From the NCBI GenBank assembly GCA_028281235.1, contig JANQKG010000056.1, positions 1 to 64,000 of the forward strand: a stretch of 64,000 nucleotides of DNA, given 5' to 3'. Every line of letters starts with the position of its first letter. The first letter of the stretch is position 1. The stretch comes from Afifellaceae bacterium. Lineage in GTDB: Bacteria; Pseudomonadota; Alphaproteobacteria; Rhizobiales; Afifellaceae. A program made the position numbers and the translations under genes. Positions 8,725 to 18,193 of this stretch are shown here, piece after piece. The notes beneath the pieces were generated by a model. It worked only from the letters and a program-made list of their open reading frames with translations. It made no database searches and had not been told where the DNA came from.

Positions 8725-9771
8725 ATGTCGACAACGGCCGCAGACGTTCGCTCAGGCGGAAGCAAGGATATCGGCAGCGCCGACCGTCGTTTCCGATTGG
8801 AGGGGCTGGGTCTGACGCTGGTGATCATCGCGCTCGGGATCATGTTCACATTGATCAACCCGCGCTTCGCCAGCATCGACAACTTCCTGAACATCCTCAC
8901 GCAGGCCTCCACCTACATCATCGTGGCGATGGGCATGACCTTCGTCATCTCCAAGGCGGGGATCGACCTCTCGGTCGGCTCGACTTTGGCGGTGGTGACC
9001 TGCGTGTTCTTCGGCTTCATCGATGGCGGGATGCCGTGGGGCCTGGCGTTGATCATCATGTTCGCGCTCGGCGCCTTTCTGGGTGCGATCAACGGTCTGA
9101 TGGTCGCCTTCCTGGCCGTGCCGGCGCTCATTGCCACGCTCGGTACGATGGTTGCCTATCGCGGCATTGCCTTGTTGCATTCATCCGGCAAGCTCTATTA
9201 CGGCCTGCCGCCGGAAATCGTCTGGCTGGGGCAGGGCAGGCTCTTCGGCATCCCGGTTCCGGTGATCATGGCGGCGATTTTCGTGGCCTTCTGCTGGTGG
9301 CTCTTCAATCGCACCCGGTTCGGACTTCATTGTCGCAGCGTCGGCGGCAATCGAGAGGCGGCGCGTCTGGCCGGCGTGCCGGTCAGCCGGATTGAGATTC
9401 TGGTCTACACTTTCATGGGCGTCTGCGTGACGATCGGCGGCCTGATCTGGATGGCCCGCATCGATGGCGCGCAGGCGACTTTGGGCACGGCCATGGAGAT
9501 CCACGTGATCGCCGCCACGATCATCGGCGGAACGAGCCTATTCGGCGGCCGCGGAACGATCTACGGCTCGCTGGCCGGCGCGATCCTGCTCACGATGCTG
9601 AACAACGCGCTGGTGATCGCCGGCGTGGAGTTCTTCTGGCAGCTTGTCGCGATCGGTGTGATCGTGGTCATTGCCGTCACTGTGAACAATGTCCGAGAAA
9701 ACAGAATCGTCTGGCTGGATACACTCCGGGCGCGCCGCAAGCAGGCGCAGCGCGGAGCGCGTGCCGCCTGA
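8725..9771 (+). CDS. CUT2 sugar ABC transporter permease (RbsC/FrcC family)
   Basis: 348 residues, eight to ten predicted hydrophobic helices, RbsC-type inner-membrane domain. Family hallmarks seen: GMTFVISKAGIDLSVGS in the second helix region and HVIAATIIGGTSLFGG near residues 260-275. A ribosome binding site (GGGAGGAAGA) lies just before the ATG at 8725. It lies between its ATPase and its binding protein with short gaps. Neighbouring L-xylulose reductase and xylitol dehydrogenase suggest that a pentose or pentitol is carried. Confidence 0.92.
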   Translation: MSTTAADVRSGGSKDIGSADRRFRLEGLGLTLVIIALGIMFTLINPRFASIDNFLNILTQASTYIIVAMGMTFVISKAGIDLSVGSTLAVVTCVFFGFIDGGMPWGLALIIMFALGAFLGAINGLMVAFLAVPALIATLGTMVAYRGIALLHSSGKLYYGLPPEIVWLGQGRLFGIPVPVIMAAIFVAFCWWLFNRTRFGLHCRSVGGNREAARLAGVPVSRIEILVYTFMGVCVTIGGLIWMARIDGAQATLGTAMEIHVIAATIIGGTSLFGGRGTIYGSLAGAILLTMLNNALVIAGVEFFWQLVAIGVIVVIAVTVNNVRENRIVWLDTLRARRKQAQRGARAA

Positions 9772-9811
9772 CACGCTTCTGCAGAGTTAAAAACCAAAGG
9801 GAGGAACTGCC

Positions 9812-10807
9812 ATGATCTCGTCATTCACCCGTTGCGCCGCCTTCGGCGTCGGCGTACTTGCCCTCAGTGCGTTCAGCACTGTGGACGAGGCGAAGGCCGA
9901 TACGTTGGAGATTGCCTATCTCTCGCCGTCCTTCGACATTTCCGATGCGTGGGAGCGCGTCTATCACGCGATGCGCGGGCGGCTTGACGAGAAGGGCGTG
10001 GACTACAACGTCCAGCAGCTCGCCGTCGCCAACGCGACCGACCATGCCGGCCAGCTGGCACAGGTGGAAAGCGTGATTCAGCGCGGCGTGGACTACGTCT
10101 TCCTCGGCGCGACGGAGTACGAGTCGGCGATTCCGGCGTTGCGTAAGCTGAAGGCCGCCGGCATCCCCACCGTGGTCTACAACTTCCTCGAACCCCACGA
10201 GGACGAGCAAGCCCGTGCGATGCGCTACATCGCCTTCGACCACGAAGAGGGCGGCCGTCTCGCCGGCGCCTGGGCGGCCCTTGCCGTGGACGGCAAAGGC
10301 AAGATCGCGATCCTGCAGGGTGTGCCCGGGGTGGTGAGCGACAAGCGGATGAACGGCTTCCGCTCCATCGTAGAGAACTTTCCCGACATCGAAGTGTTGG
10401 TTGGCGTCCACACCGACTTCGACCGCGTCAAGGCGTTTGACGCGACGCAGAACCTGCTGGCTGCTCACGACGACATCGACCTGATCTACGGTGTCTCTAC
10501 GGCCGTAGGCCTCGGCGCGGGACAGGCCGTGCGGCAGGCCGGCAAGTCGGAGGAGATCATGACGATGGGCTTTGGCGGCACGGGCGACGAGATTACAGCG
10601 ATGGCCGAGGGATGGCTGAGCGCCTCACCCCTGCGCTGCATCGACGACAGCGGCGTCGCCGTGGCGGATGCGTTCATCCAGGAGATGAACGGCGAGGACG
10701 TGTCCGTCGTCTGGTCGGGCCCGTTCCGGATGATCGACGCGGAGACGGACGCCGCGGCCATGGTTGAGCAATGCACGCGCTACTCGCGTGCAGCGATGGG
10801 CCGCTAG
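9812..10807 (+). CDS. CUT2 sugar ABC transporter periplasmic binding protein (RbsB-like)
   Basis: 331 residues with a Sec signal peptide (cleavage near DEAKA at about residue 29), then the periplasmic-binding-protein-like I fold. The pattern IAYLSPSFDISDAWERV at the mature N-terminus, and the later DFDRVKAFDATQNLL and IDLIYGVSTAVGLG segments, are typical of ribose/xylose-type binding proteins. A GGGAGGA ribosome binding site precedes the ATG. The stop codon overlaps a palindromic repeat and is followed by a second hairpin, so expression of this gene is probably set apart from that of the reductase downstream. Confidence 0.9.
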   Translation: MISSFTRCAAFGVGVLALSAFSTVDEAKADTLEIAYLSPSFDISDAWERVYHAMRGRLDEKGVDYNVQQLAVANATDHAGQLAQVESVIQRGVDYVFLGATEYESAIPALRKLKAAGIPTVVYNFLEPHEDEQARAMRYIAFDHEEGGRLAGAWAALAVDGKGKIAILQGVPGVVSDKRMNGFRSIVENFPDIEVLVGVHTDFDRVKAFDATQNLLAAHDDIDLIYGVSTAVGLGAGQAVRQAGKSEEIMTMGFGGTGDEITAMAEGWLSASPLRCIDDSGVAVADAFIQEMNGEDVSVVWSGPFRMIDAETDAAAMVEQCTRYSRAAMGR

Positions 10808-10845
10808 AGCCTTCTCCATTCTGATTCATCAGAATAGAGGCTCTA
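10805..10845. repeat. Dispersed palindromic repeat, copy 1, overlapping the binding-protein stop codon
   Basis: Nested inverted repeat: outer arms TAGAGCC / GGCTCTA and inner arms ATTCTGAT / ATCAGAAT. It starts in the TAG stop of the binding protein. Related copies with the same core (CATTCTGATT) occur at 35669-35691 and 36770-36792. Such intergenic palindromes are common in rhizobial genomes. Confidence 0.75.
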
Positions 10846-10861
10846 GGCAGACCACAACAAG

Positions 10862-10886
10862 GCTTGGCCGGCGCCGTCGGCCAAGC
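10862..10886 (+). other. Intercistronic stem-loop after the CUT2 binding-protein gene
   Basis: GCTTGGCCG and CGGCCAAGC pair perfectly (9 bp) around a seven-base loop. It stands between the binding-protein gene and the L-xylulose reductase gene with no T-run, so an mRNA-stabilising or attenuating role is likely. Confidence 0.6.
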
Positions 10887-10909
10887 ACCCGTTAGCAGGG
10901 GAGGCGAGC

Positions 10910-11635
10910 TTGGAATTTGAAGGTCAACGCGTGCTTGTTACGGGCGCGGGCAAGGGGATCGGCCGCGCAATTGCTAAGGACCTTGCCACGCGCGGCGCTA
11001 CTGTCGTTGCGCTGAGCCGCAGCGCCGGGGACCTGGAGAGTCTCAGCCAGGAGATGCCCTGCGAAACGATCACCTGCGACCTCGGCGATCTCGATGCCAC
11101 GCGTCAGGCTGCTGAGCGGGCGCTGCCGATCGACGGTCTCGTCAACAATGCCGGCACGACGGAGCTCACGCCGTTTCTGGAGACCGGCGTTGAGGAGTTC
11201 GATCACATCATGACGGTCAACACCAAATCAGCGATGGTGATTGCGCAGATCGTCGCCAAGGACATGATCGCCCGCGGCCGCAAGGGCGCGATCGTCAACG
11301 TATCAAGCACCGCGTCGCAGTTCGGTCTGGCGGACCATACTTCTTATTGTGCATCGAAGGCGGCGCTCGACGGATTGACGCGGGTCATGGCGGTTGAACT
11401 CGGCCAGCACGGCATCCGCGTGAACAGCGTCAACCCGGTCGTGACCCTGACGCCGATGGCGGTGAAAGCTTGGAGCGACCCGGCGAAGTCCGAACCAATG
11501 TTGCGGCGCATACCTATGGGTCGTTTCGTTGAGCCGGAGGAAGTCGCCAAGGCCGTCGCCTTCCTTCTCGGCGACGGCGCGGCGATGGTCCATGGCCACA
11601 GCTTGCCGGTCGATGGCGGTTTTTGGACAAACTAG
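10910..11635 (+). CDS. L-xylulose reductase (dicarbonyl/L-xylulose reductase-like SDR)
   Basis: 241 residues, classical short-chain dehydrogenase. TGAGKGIG at residues 11-18 binds the dinucleotide, NNAG is at 79-82, and the catalytic set is S133, Y146 and K150 (YCASK). The whole chain, including the VNPTVVMT-like SVNPVVTLTPM segment and the C-terminal LPVDGGFW, resembles mammalian DCXR unusually closely, so reduction of L-xylulose to xylitol is the best call. The start is a TTG at 10910 with AGGGGAGG just upstream. It is the last gene of the CUT2 unit and converges on the xylitol dehydrogenase gene with a gap of 25 bases. Together the two enzymes would convert L-xylulose to D-xylulose through xylitol. 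Confidence 0.82.
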   Translation: MEFEGQRVLVTGAGKGIGRAIAKDLATRGATVVALSRSAGDLESLSQEMPCETITCDLGDLDATRQAAERALPIDGLVNNAGTTELTPFLETGVEEFDHIMTVNTKSAMVIAQIVAKDMIARGRKGAIVNVSSTASQFGLADHTSYCASKAALDGLTRVMAVELGQHGIRVNSVNPVVTLTPMAVKAWSDPAKSEPMLRRIPMGRFVEPEEVAKAVAFLLGDGAAMVHGHSLPVDGGFWTN

Positions 11636-11660
11636 AGCACGACCCCTTCCGTTCCTTCTA

Positions 11661-12704
11661 TCAATGCGGCATCTCGATTTGCATCTTCACGTCGCCCGGC
11701 GGCGCCGAAGCAGCGACCTCGAAGGCGTGGACACTATCCTTGAACGGAAAGGTCCGGGTGATGAGCGGTTTCACGTCGATCGCGCCGGAGCCAATCATCG
11801 CCACGCAGCGCGGAAAGACGTGGGCGTAGCGGAAGATATTCTCCACCCGCGCCTCGCGCACCATCGCAGCGCCCGCGTCATAGGCGATCGGATCGGACTG
11901 GCCGCCAATCATGACAGCGCAGCCGCCGGGGCATAGCGCCTCGAAGATCGTCGCAGCGGCTTTCGGGCTGCCTGTCGCCTCGAAGATGATTTCGACGCCC
12001 CATCCGTCGGTCTCCTTCAGGATGCGCTCGGCCACGTTTTCCCGGGTGACGTTGATCGGCGTGACCGGCCCGAGGCCAGCAGCAATCTCCAATTTGGCGT
12101 CGGCGAGGTCGCTGACATAGACCCGCGCGCAGCCCGAGGCGAGGGCCGCCAGCGCCGTAACCAGCCCGATCGGGCCGGCGCCCATCACCAGGGCGACGTC
12201 ACCGGGCTTGATCCTGGCCTTGGTCGCGGCGTGGATGCCGACGGCCAGCGGTTCGACCATCGCCGCCTCGGCGAAAGAGACGTTGTCCGGCAGCTTGAAA
12301 GTGAAGTTTTCGGGATGAACGCAGGTCGGACGAAGGATGCCGTGGACTGGAGGCGTCGCCCAGAACCGAACCGCCGGGTCGACATTGTACATGCCGAGCC
12401 GCGTCGCCCGGCTGTTTGGATCAGGAATGCCGGGCTCCATGCAAACCCGGTCCCCGGCCTTCAGTGACGTGACCTCCGCGCCGACCTCCAGAACGGCGCC
12501 CGATGCCTCGTGGCCCAGGATCATCGGCGAATTCACCACGAACGGGCCGATCCTCCCGTGGGTATAGTAGTGCACGTCCGAGCCGCAGATGCCGACCGTG
12601 TGAAGCTTGATGCGAACGTCGTGTGGGCCGAGCGTTTCTTCCTTTTCGATCGGGAAGTCCCGCAGAGACAGTTCCTTAGTGCGTTCCAGGACGAGAGATT
12701 CCAT
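11661..12704 (-). CDS. Zinc-dependent xylitol/sorbitol dehydrogenase (D-xylulose reductase type)
   Basis: 347 residues, medium-chain dehydrogenase of the polyol dehydrogenase branch. Catalytic zinc ligands are seen as C40 in GICGSDVH and H65-E66 in GHEASG. The four-Cys structural zinc cluster of alcohol dehydrogenases is absent (EPGIPDP region), as in many sorbitol and xylitol dehydrogenases. The NAD-binding motif is [10 protein letters not shown]. The ATG at 12704 follows a GGGAGGGAG ribosome binding site. It is the last gene of the minus-strand CUT1 operon that starts at 16282. Context with the L-xylulose reductase favours xylitol to D-xylulose; sorbitol or another polyol is also possible. 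Confidence 0.83.
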   Translation of the reverse strand: MESLVLERTKELSLRDFPIEKEETLGPHDVRIKLHTVGICGSDVHYYTHGRIGPFVVNSPMILGHEASGAVLEVGAEVTSLKAGDRVCMEPGIPDPNSRATRLGMYNVDPAVRFWATPPVHGILRPTCVHPENFTFKLPDNVSFAEAAMVEPLAVGIHAATKARIKPGDVALVMGAGPIGLVTALAALASGCARVYVSDLADAKLEIAAGLGPVTPINVTRENVAERILKETDGWGVEIIFEATGSPKAAATIFEALCPGGCAVMIGGQSDPIAYDAGAAMVREARVENIFRYAHVFPRCVAMIGSGAIDVKPLITRTFPFKDSVHAFEVAASAPPGDVKMQIEMPH

Positions 12705-12723
12705 TTCTCACTCCCTCCCGCCG

Positions 12724-12984
12724 TCAGCCCCTGGAGATGATGAGTAGGCCGAGGGCCACGGCGATTGCGTTTGATATCCACAGTGACAGGCCAAGTGGTT
12801 CGAAGAAGCGCATCCACAACAGAGACAGCGCGACCCAGATCACGACGGATATGAACAGCCGGTCGAACCAGTTCGTGACGATGGGCAGGAACCCCTTGCG
12901 GCTCTCTTTGACGACGATTCCTCCGGATGTGTCCTCCTCAAGAGTGGCGACGGGCGTTTTGATGTCTTCGGTCCTTTCGGTCAT
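12724..12984 (-). CDS. Small two-helix membrane protein of the CUT1 polyol operon
   Basis: 86 residues. The N-terminal 28 residues are polar and Glu/Thr rich; hydrophobic segments at about residues 42-58 and 66-83 should form two membrane helices (the first near WFDRLFISVVIWVALSLLW). The gene starts four bases before the preceding permease stop region ends and lies 19 bases before the xylitol dehydrogenase start, so it is a real member of the operon. I do not recognise a named family with confidence. Small membrane proteins of similar size (DUF2160-like) occur in glycerol-type CUT1 systems. It may be an accessory subunit of the transporter. Confidence 0.72.
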   Translation of the reverse strand: MTERTEDIKTPVATLEEDTSGGIVVKESRKGFLPIVTNWFDRLFISVVIWVALSLLWMRFFEPLGLSLWISNAIAVALGLLIISRG

Positions 12985-12988
12985 CGGC

Positions 12989-13825
<837 letters not shown>

Positions 13826-13841
13826 GAGTTCGTCTCCAGCC

Positions 13842-14711
13842 CTATTTGTTCCTGGGGGCCAAGAGGGCCACGTAGAGCAGCCAACAGACCACGATGGTAA
13901 GGTAGAGGACGACAACCGATATCGTTGCCCCGTAGCCGTAATCCGTCTTTGGAAAGACGATCTTCCAGATGTGAAGGCCGACATAGCGGGTCGCTGCACC
14001 CGGTCCTCCGCCCGTCAGCATCCAGACCTCATCCACCGTCCTCAGCGCATCCATCAGGCGGATGAACACGGTAGCCAGAATTGCCGGCTGAATCATTGGC
14101 AGGGTGATGTACCAGAAGATCTGCGACTTGCTGGCGCCATCGATCTGCGCTTGCTCGAACGGATCAGGCGGCAGAGACACCAGCGCTGCGATCATCGTCA
14201 ATGTCACCAAGGGCGTCCAGTGCCAGATATCCATGATTACGGTCACGAGGAACGCGGTCAGCGCACTCGTGCCGATATTCATCTGGAAGCCGAACCATTC
14301 GTCCAGAAGGTGCGGTATGATCCCGATCGACGGTGTTGTCATGAGCCGCCAAACCGAGCCGACCACAATCGGCGCGACAATGAGCGGCAGAGTATGGATG
14401 GTGCGGAACCACGCCTTGCCGGGGAAGTCCCTCATCAAGGCCTGGGCCAGGAAGTAGCCGAGGATCAGTTGGCTTGTTACGGCGAACACGACGAAGCCGG
14501 ACGTCGCTCCCACCGAGGCCAGGAACTCAGCGTCGAAAACCAGACGCCGGAAATTGTCGGCGCCGATATAGATAATGTCGGGGTTGGCTCCGAAGGGATT
14601 CCAGCGGTGGAAAGCGAGCCAGAGAACGTAAAGGAACGGAACTACACCGAAGACACCGAGAAGAAAGAGCGTCGGGGCCAGCAATATCCAGCCCGTTCTG
14701 TTGGACTGCAA
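13842..14711 (-). CDS. CUT1 polyol ABC transporter permease (MalF/SmoF type)
   Basis: 289 residues, six predicted helices, docking loop EQAQIDGASKSQIF and MLTGGGPGAATRY near the C-terminus. The start is taken as the TTG at 14709-14711 because AAGGAGG stands four bases before it and the protein then begins directly with QSNRTGWILLAPTLFLLG, the normal beginning of the family. The upstream TTG at 14777 lacks a ribosome binding site and adds non-family sequence. Confidence 0.86.
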   Translation of the reverse strand: MQSNRTGWILLAPTLFLLGVFGVVPFLYVLWLAFHRWNPFGANPDIIYIGADNFRRLVFDAEFLASVGATSGFVVFAVTSQLILGYFLAQALMRDFPGKAWFRTIHTLPLIVAPIVVGSVWRLMTTPSIGIIPHLLDEWFGFQMNIGTSALTAFLVTVIMDIWHWTPLVTLTMIAALVSLPPDPFEQAQIDGASKSQIFWYITLPMIQPAILATVFIRLMDALRTVDEVWMLTGGGPGAATRYVGLHIWKIVFPKTDYGYGATISVVVLYLTIVVCWLLYVALLAPRNK

Positions 14712-14800
14712 GGGCCCTCCTTCCGGCCATGGTGGCTTCGAATTTGAAACCTTGGCTGCGATCGCTCCGCCACGCAAGCGTCCCCTGCGGGGAGCAAAGC

Positions 14801-14824
14801 GGGCCGCCGGTTAACCGGCGGCCC
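14801..14824 (-). other. Intercistronic stem-loop after the polyol-binding-protein gene
   Basis: GGGCCGCCGG, loop TTAA, CCGGCGGCCC: a perfect 10-bp stem between the binding-protein stop (14849) and the permease start (14711) on the minus strand. No T-run follows, so a role in protecting the binding-protein mRNA is more likely than termination. Confidence 0.62.
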
Positions 14825-14848
14825 AAGTCGGCGTCGTGGGAGGTTCGG

Positions 14849-16282
14849 CTACTTCCGGTATCCCAGATTCTTCAACTCGGCTTCGGCTTCGGCGGCCATC
14901 TGATCCAGCCCGTCCTTCGGCGAGACCTCGCCAAGCAGGATATTGAAGAAGATCGGCGCCGTGGCCTCGCGCACCTGAGCGTGGAACGGATAGGGCGGCG
15001 CACCGGCGAACAGGTAGCCTTGATCGCGCAGAAGGTCGTAATAGCCGCCCAGTTCCTCGTTCATGGCCTGGACTTCGGGAGCTTCGTAGGTTGCCGTGTG
15101 CGTGATGCGCGGCGCGGCCACCGCCCATTCCGGCTGCACCTCTTCCTGAGCCATGTATTGCAGGAACAGAATCGCGGCTTCCTTGTTCTTTGAGGTGACC
15201 GGTATACCGAACGCCCCACCGTCATAGTAGCCGATGTAGCCGGCGCCGGATTCGGCGTCTGCCATGACGCCCTCGGCGAGCGGAGGCAGCGCGACGCCGA
15301 CATTGCCGACGACCCGCGACTTGGACTCATCCGACGCGATCCAGGCTGCGTTCTCACCATAGACAAGACCCTGGGCCGCACGGCCGGCGGCAAAGGTTGT
15401 GCCGACTTCGGTCCAGGTCGAGGCCGGCGATTCGGGCGGCGCGATGTCGCGCATGGACAGCCACCATTCCATGGCGGCGAGCGCCTCGGGGCTGTTCATC
15501 TGCCCGCCATTTTCGACCGACGCCGCGTAGTTATTGTCGGCGTCGATTCCCCAATTGTAGACGCCGAAGGTCGGCGCGACCGACTCGTAGTACTCGTACC
15601 AGGACGCGACATGACCGGTATGGGCTTGGGCCGTTGTGCCCCAAAGCTCCATATCGTTCGCCTGGCCGTAATCCGTGAAGAACTGCGCGATCTCCGCGTA
15701 TTCGGCATGCGTCTTGGCGGGAACGAGATCGCGACCGGTCTTCTCCTTGAACGCGGCCTGTATGTCGGAATCGCCGAACAGGTCGGTCCGATAGAGGTAC
15801 AGCTTGATGAATGCCTCCATCGGGATCCCGAACAGATCGCCGTTATCGCCCTTGAAGTAATTCGCGAAGGTGGTGAAGTTCGCCTCGTCGTAATTCGGCG
15901 CCTTCAAAGCCGCATTGTCGGCCAGCTTCTGTGTGGTGTTGACCAGGAAGTCACGCGACAGATAGGCGTATATGATGTCCTGCTCGATATAGACCATGTC
16001 ATAGATACCGGTACCGGCTTCCATGTCCTGGATCGCCTTGGTGTACATCTGGTCCCAGGATGTGGTCTCGATCTCGACGCGGATGCCTGTCAGCTCTTCG
16101 AACTCCTTGGCGATGACATCGGAGATGTAGTTGGAGGGCGGGGTTGCTTCCGTCACACCGCGCAGCGTCATGCCCTGGTACGGTTCAGCGGCCTTCTTCC
16201 AGAATGCATCGTCCGCGAGCGCAACGCCGGCGGATAGCAGGATCGCCAGCGCAGACGCGCCGGCCTTCAGTGAAAAACTCAT
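14849..16282 (-). CDS. CUT1 polyol ABC transporter periplasmic binding protein (SmoE-like)
   Basis: 477 residues, solute-binding family 1, of the longer class seen in sorbitol/mannitol systems. It has a Sec signal peptide (cleavage after VALA at about residue 23) and a mature part starting [14 protein letters not shown], followed by the [12 protein letters not shown] segment. The ATG at 16282 is preceded by GGGAGGTAACC. It is the first gene of the minus operon and is divergent from the SorC regulator, with about 210 bases of shared promoter DNA. The pentitol enzymes around it suggest ribitol, xylitol or arabinitol as ligand. Confidence 0.88.
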   Translation of the reverse strand: MSFSLKAGASALAILLSAGVALADDAFWKKAAEPYQGMTLRGVTEATPPSNYISDVIAKEFEELTGIRVEIETTSWDQMYTKAIQDMEAGTGIYDMVYIEQDIIYAYLSRDFLVNTTQKLADNAALKAPNYDEANFTTFANYFKGDNGDLFGIPMEAFIKLYLYRTDLFGDSDIQAAFKEKTGRDLVPAKTHAEYAEIAQFFTDYGQANDMELWGTTAQAHTGHVASWYEYYESVAPTFGVYNWGIDADNNYAASVENGGQMNSPEALAAMEWWLSMRDIAPPESPASTWTEVGTTFAAGRAAQGLVYGENAAWIASDESKSRVVGNVGVALPPLAEGVMADAESGAGYIGYYDGGAFGIPVTSKNKEAAILFLQYMAQEEVQPEWAVAAPRITHTATYEAPEVQAMNEELGGYYDLLRDQGYLFAGAPPYPFHAQVREATAPIFFNILLGEVSPKDGLDQMAAEAEAELKNLGYRK

Positions 16283-16365
16283 CGGTTACCTCCCGAGGTG
16301 CACATCGACGGGTCCGCGGTTCCTTTGGCCTGATCAACGGTTGTCCCACGGCGCCCAATGTCGAC

Positions 16366-16442
16366 AATTGCATCTGCATCGCGTTGCATGCAAGTGAAAT
16401 TGCAAATGCATGCCTTGCGATACAAACGCATCGCATGCATTG
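16366..16442. promoter_or_regulatory. Divergent promoter with repeated TTGCA/TGCAT motifs, candidate SorC operators
   Basis: Between the polyol-binding-protein and sorC genes lies a dense array of TTGCA/TGCAA and ATGCA words: AATTGCAT near 16376, the perfect palindrome TTGCATGCAA at 16384-16393, AATTGCAAATGCATGC at about 16399-16414, and TCGCATGCAT at about 16431-16440. SorC-type regulators bind multiple half sites, so this is the likely control region for both transcription directions. Confidence 0.5.
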
Positions 16443-16493
16443 TTCGGGGCGCACTCGCGGCCGTTGCGCCGCTGAATAGTTTAGAGGCGGCGC

Positions 16494-17450
16494 ATGCGTA
16501 GCGGCGCAGACAACGATGATACTCTCGTGACCGAGGTCTGTTGGCACTACTATGTCAACGAGCTGACGCAGGCCGAGGTAGCAAAGGTCATGGGCCTCAC
16601 CCGCCTTCGCGTCAACCAAGCTATCGGTCGGGCAAAGGCGCTGGGCATGGTGCGAGTGGAAATCGCTTCACCATTCCTTCCCCGCGTCGAGCTTCAGGAC
16701 AAGTTGCAGGGCGAACTGAACATCGGCAAAGCTCTTGTGGTTCCGGCCAACCGGGGAACCTACGACTACCATGTTCCGGCCGGCGCGGCGCTTGCGAGTT
16801 ACCTGTTGTCATGCCTGGAATCGAAGTCCTGGCGAAAGGTCGGCGTTTCCTGGGGCATGACCCTGGCGAGCGCGATTGAGCGGCTGCCCCGCCAGGCGCG
16901 GCCCGATTTGGACATCGTCTCGCTGATCGGCGGGACGACGGCCGGGGCCGCGTTCAACGCCTTCGGCATTGCCTCAGGCTTTGCCGAGAAGCTCGGCGCG
17001 AGCTATTCGCTGCTAGCGGCGCCGATCTACTTGCCCGCCGAGGTCGATCGCGACGCGTTTCTGTCGCTGGCGGCGTTTACGACTCACCTTACGAAATGTC
17101 GTGAACTTGAAGCCGCACTTCTGGTCGCGGGAGACCTCTCCCGCCGCTCTTTCATGATTTCATCTGGTTTGCCGCGGGATGTGTCCGCCAAGAACCTGGC
17201 ATCCGCCGGTGCCGTGGGCGATGTGCTCGGTCGTTTTCTCGACAAGGACGGAGCGATAATCGATCATCCTTTGAACGATCGCACAGTTGGCATTGACCTC
17301 GATGTGTTGGCGTCGATTCCGGAGAAGATCCTCGCCGCCGCCGGCCCGCACAAGGTCAAGATCATTCGCGCCGCCGCCAGGCGCGGCCTGGTTGACGTTC
17401 TCATTACTGATGACCTGACCGCCGAGTTGCTGACGAAGGGCCGGGAATGA
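16494..17450 (+). CDS. SorC/DeoR-type sugar-binding transcriptional regulator
   Basis: 318 residues. The N-terminal helix-turn-helix (about residues 12-45, YYVNELTQAEVAKVMGLTR) is followed by the SorC sugar-phosphate-binding domain (about 65-315), including GVSWGMTLASAIE and DIVSLIGGTTAG. This is the family of SmoC, EryD and related polyol-operon regulators. An AGAGGCGG ribosome binding site lies before the ATG. It overlaps the HAD gene by four bases (ATGA) and heads the SorC, HAD, ribitol dehydrogenase unit. It probably controls both this unit and the divergent transporter. Confidence 0.88.
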   Translation: MRSGADNDDTLVTEVCWHYYVNELTQAEVAKVMGLTRLRVNQAIGRAKALGMVRVEIASPFLPRVELQDKLQGELNIGKALVVPANRGTYDYHVPAGAALASYLLSCLESKSWRKVGVSWGMTLASAIERLPRQARPDLDIVSLIGGTTAGAAFNAFGIASGFAEKLGASYSLLAAPIYLPAEVDRDAFLSLAAFTTHLTKCRELEAALLVAGDLSRRSFMISSGLPRDVSAKNLASAGAVGDVLGRFLDKDGAIIDHPLNDRTVGIDLDVLASIPEKILAAAGPHKVKIIRAAARRGLVDVLITDDLTAELLTKGRE

Positions 17451-18193
17451 CGGTCGGCGGACGATTGGCGATCATCTTCGATTTCGACGGGGTCCTGGTC
17501 AACAGCGAAGTCATCGCCATCGCCGAACTCCAGGACATTCTCCGTGACTTCGGGATCGACTCCGACTGGGACCAGATGATCCGCAACTTCCTTGGCGCCT
17601 CGTTCGACGACATCGAGGCATATATCCATCGCGAGACCGGATCGTACCCGGGAAACGGGTTTCGGGAGACCTGGTATGCACGCCTGTTCGACCACTACGT
17701 CGAGGACCTGACCGTCATGCCGGGCGCGATAGAGCTTCTTGACCGATTGGATGAGCGCGGGATTACTTATTGCATCGCGTCCGGGGGATCGTATCGACGG
17801 CTGAAGTTCGCTCTCGACGTCACTGGCCTCGGTCTCCGTTTCGGAGAACGCGTCTTTAGCAGGGACTCGGTTGCAAGGGGCAAGCCGGCGCCAGATCTGT
17901 TTTTGTTTGCTGCCGAGCATATGGGCATCGATGCGGGGGTTGTCGTCGAAGACGCCGTTCCGGGCGTCCGGGCGGCCGTTGCTGCGGGCATTGACACGAT
18001 CGGCTTTGTCGGCGGCGATCATGTTGCGTCAGGACGAGAGGAACACGGCAAGCAACTGCGCGAGGCCGGCGCCAGCGCCGTGGTCACAGACATACGCGAC
18101 GTGCTCAAGTTTGTCGGGCCGGGCGACATCGCTCTGGCCGGGGCGGAGGCCTCACCGATAGCAAGCTGCAGCGGACGGGGGATTAAAGCATGA
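17447..18193 (+). CDS. HAD-superfamily phosphatase (beta-phosphoglucomutase-like subgroup)
   Basis: 248 residues. Motif I is DFDGVLVNSE with nucleophile D12 and D14, motif II is in CIASGGS, motif III Lys is in ARGKPAPD, and motif IV is VVEDAVPGV. The cap domain between residues 16 and 85 is the helical C1 type. Such HADs often occur with polyol ABC operons and may remove toxic sugar or polyol phosphates. The start overlaps the SorC stop and the end overlaps the next start, both by ATGA, showing tight translational coupling. About 25 C-terminal residues are not part of the HAD fold. Confidence 0.85.
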   Translation: MTVGGRLAIIFDFDGVLVNSEVIAIAELQDILRDFGIDSDWDQMIRNFLGASFDDIEAYIHRETGSYPGNGFRETWYARLFDHYVEDLTVMPGAIELLDRLDERGITYCIASGGSYRRLKFALDVTGLGLRFGERVFSRDSVARGKPAPDLFLFAAEHMGIDAGVVVEDAVPGVRAAVAAGIDTIGFVGGDHVASGREEHGKQLREAGASAVVTDIRDVLKFVGPGDIALAGAEASPIASCSGRGIKA

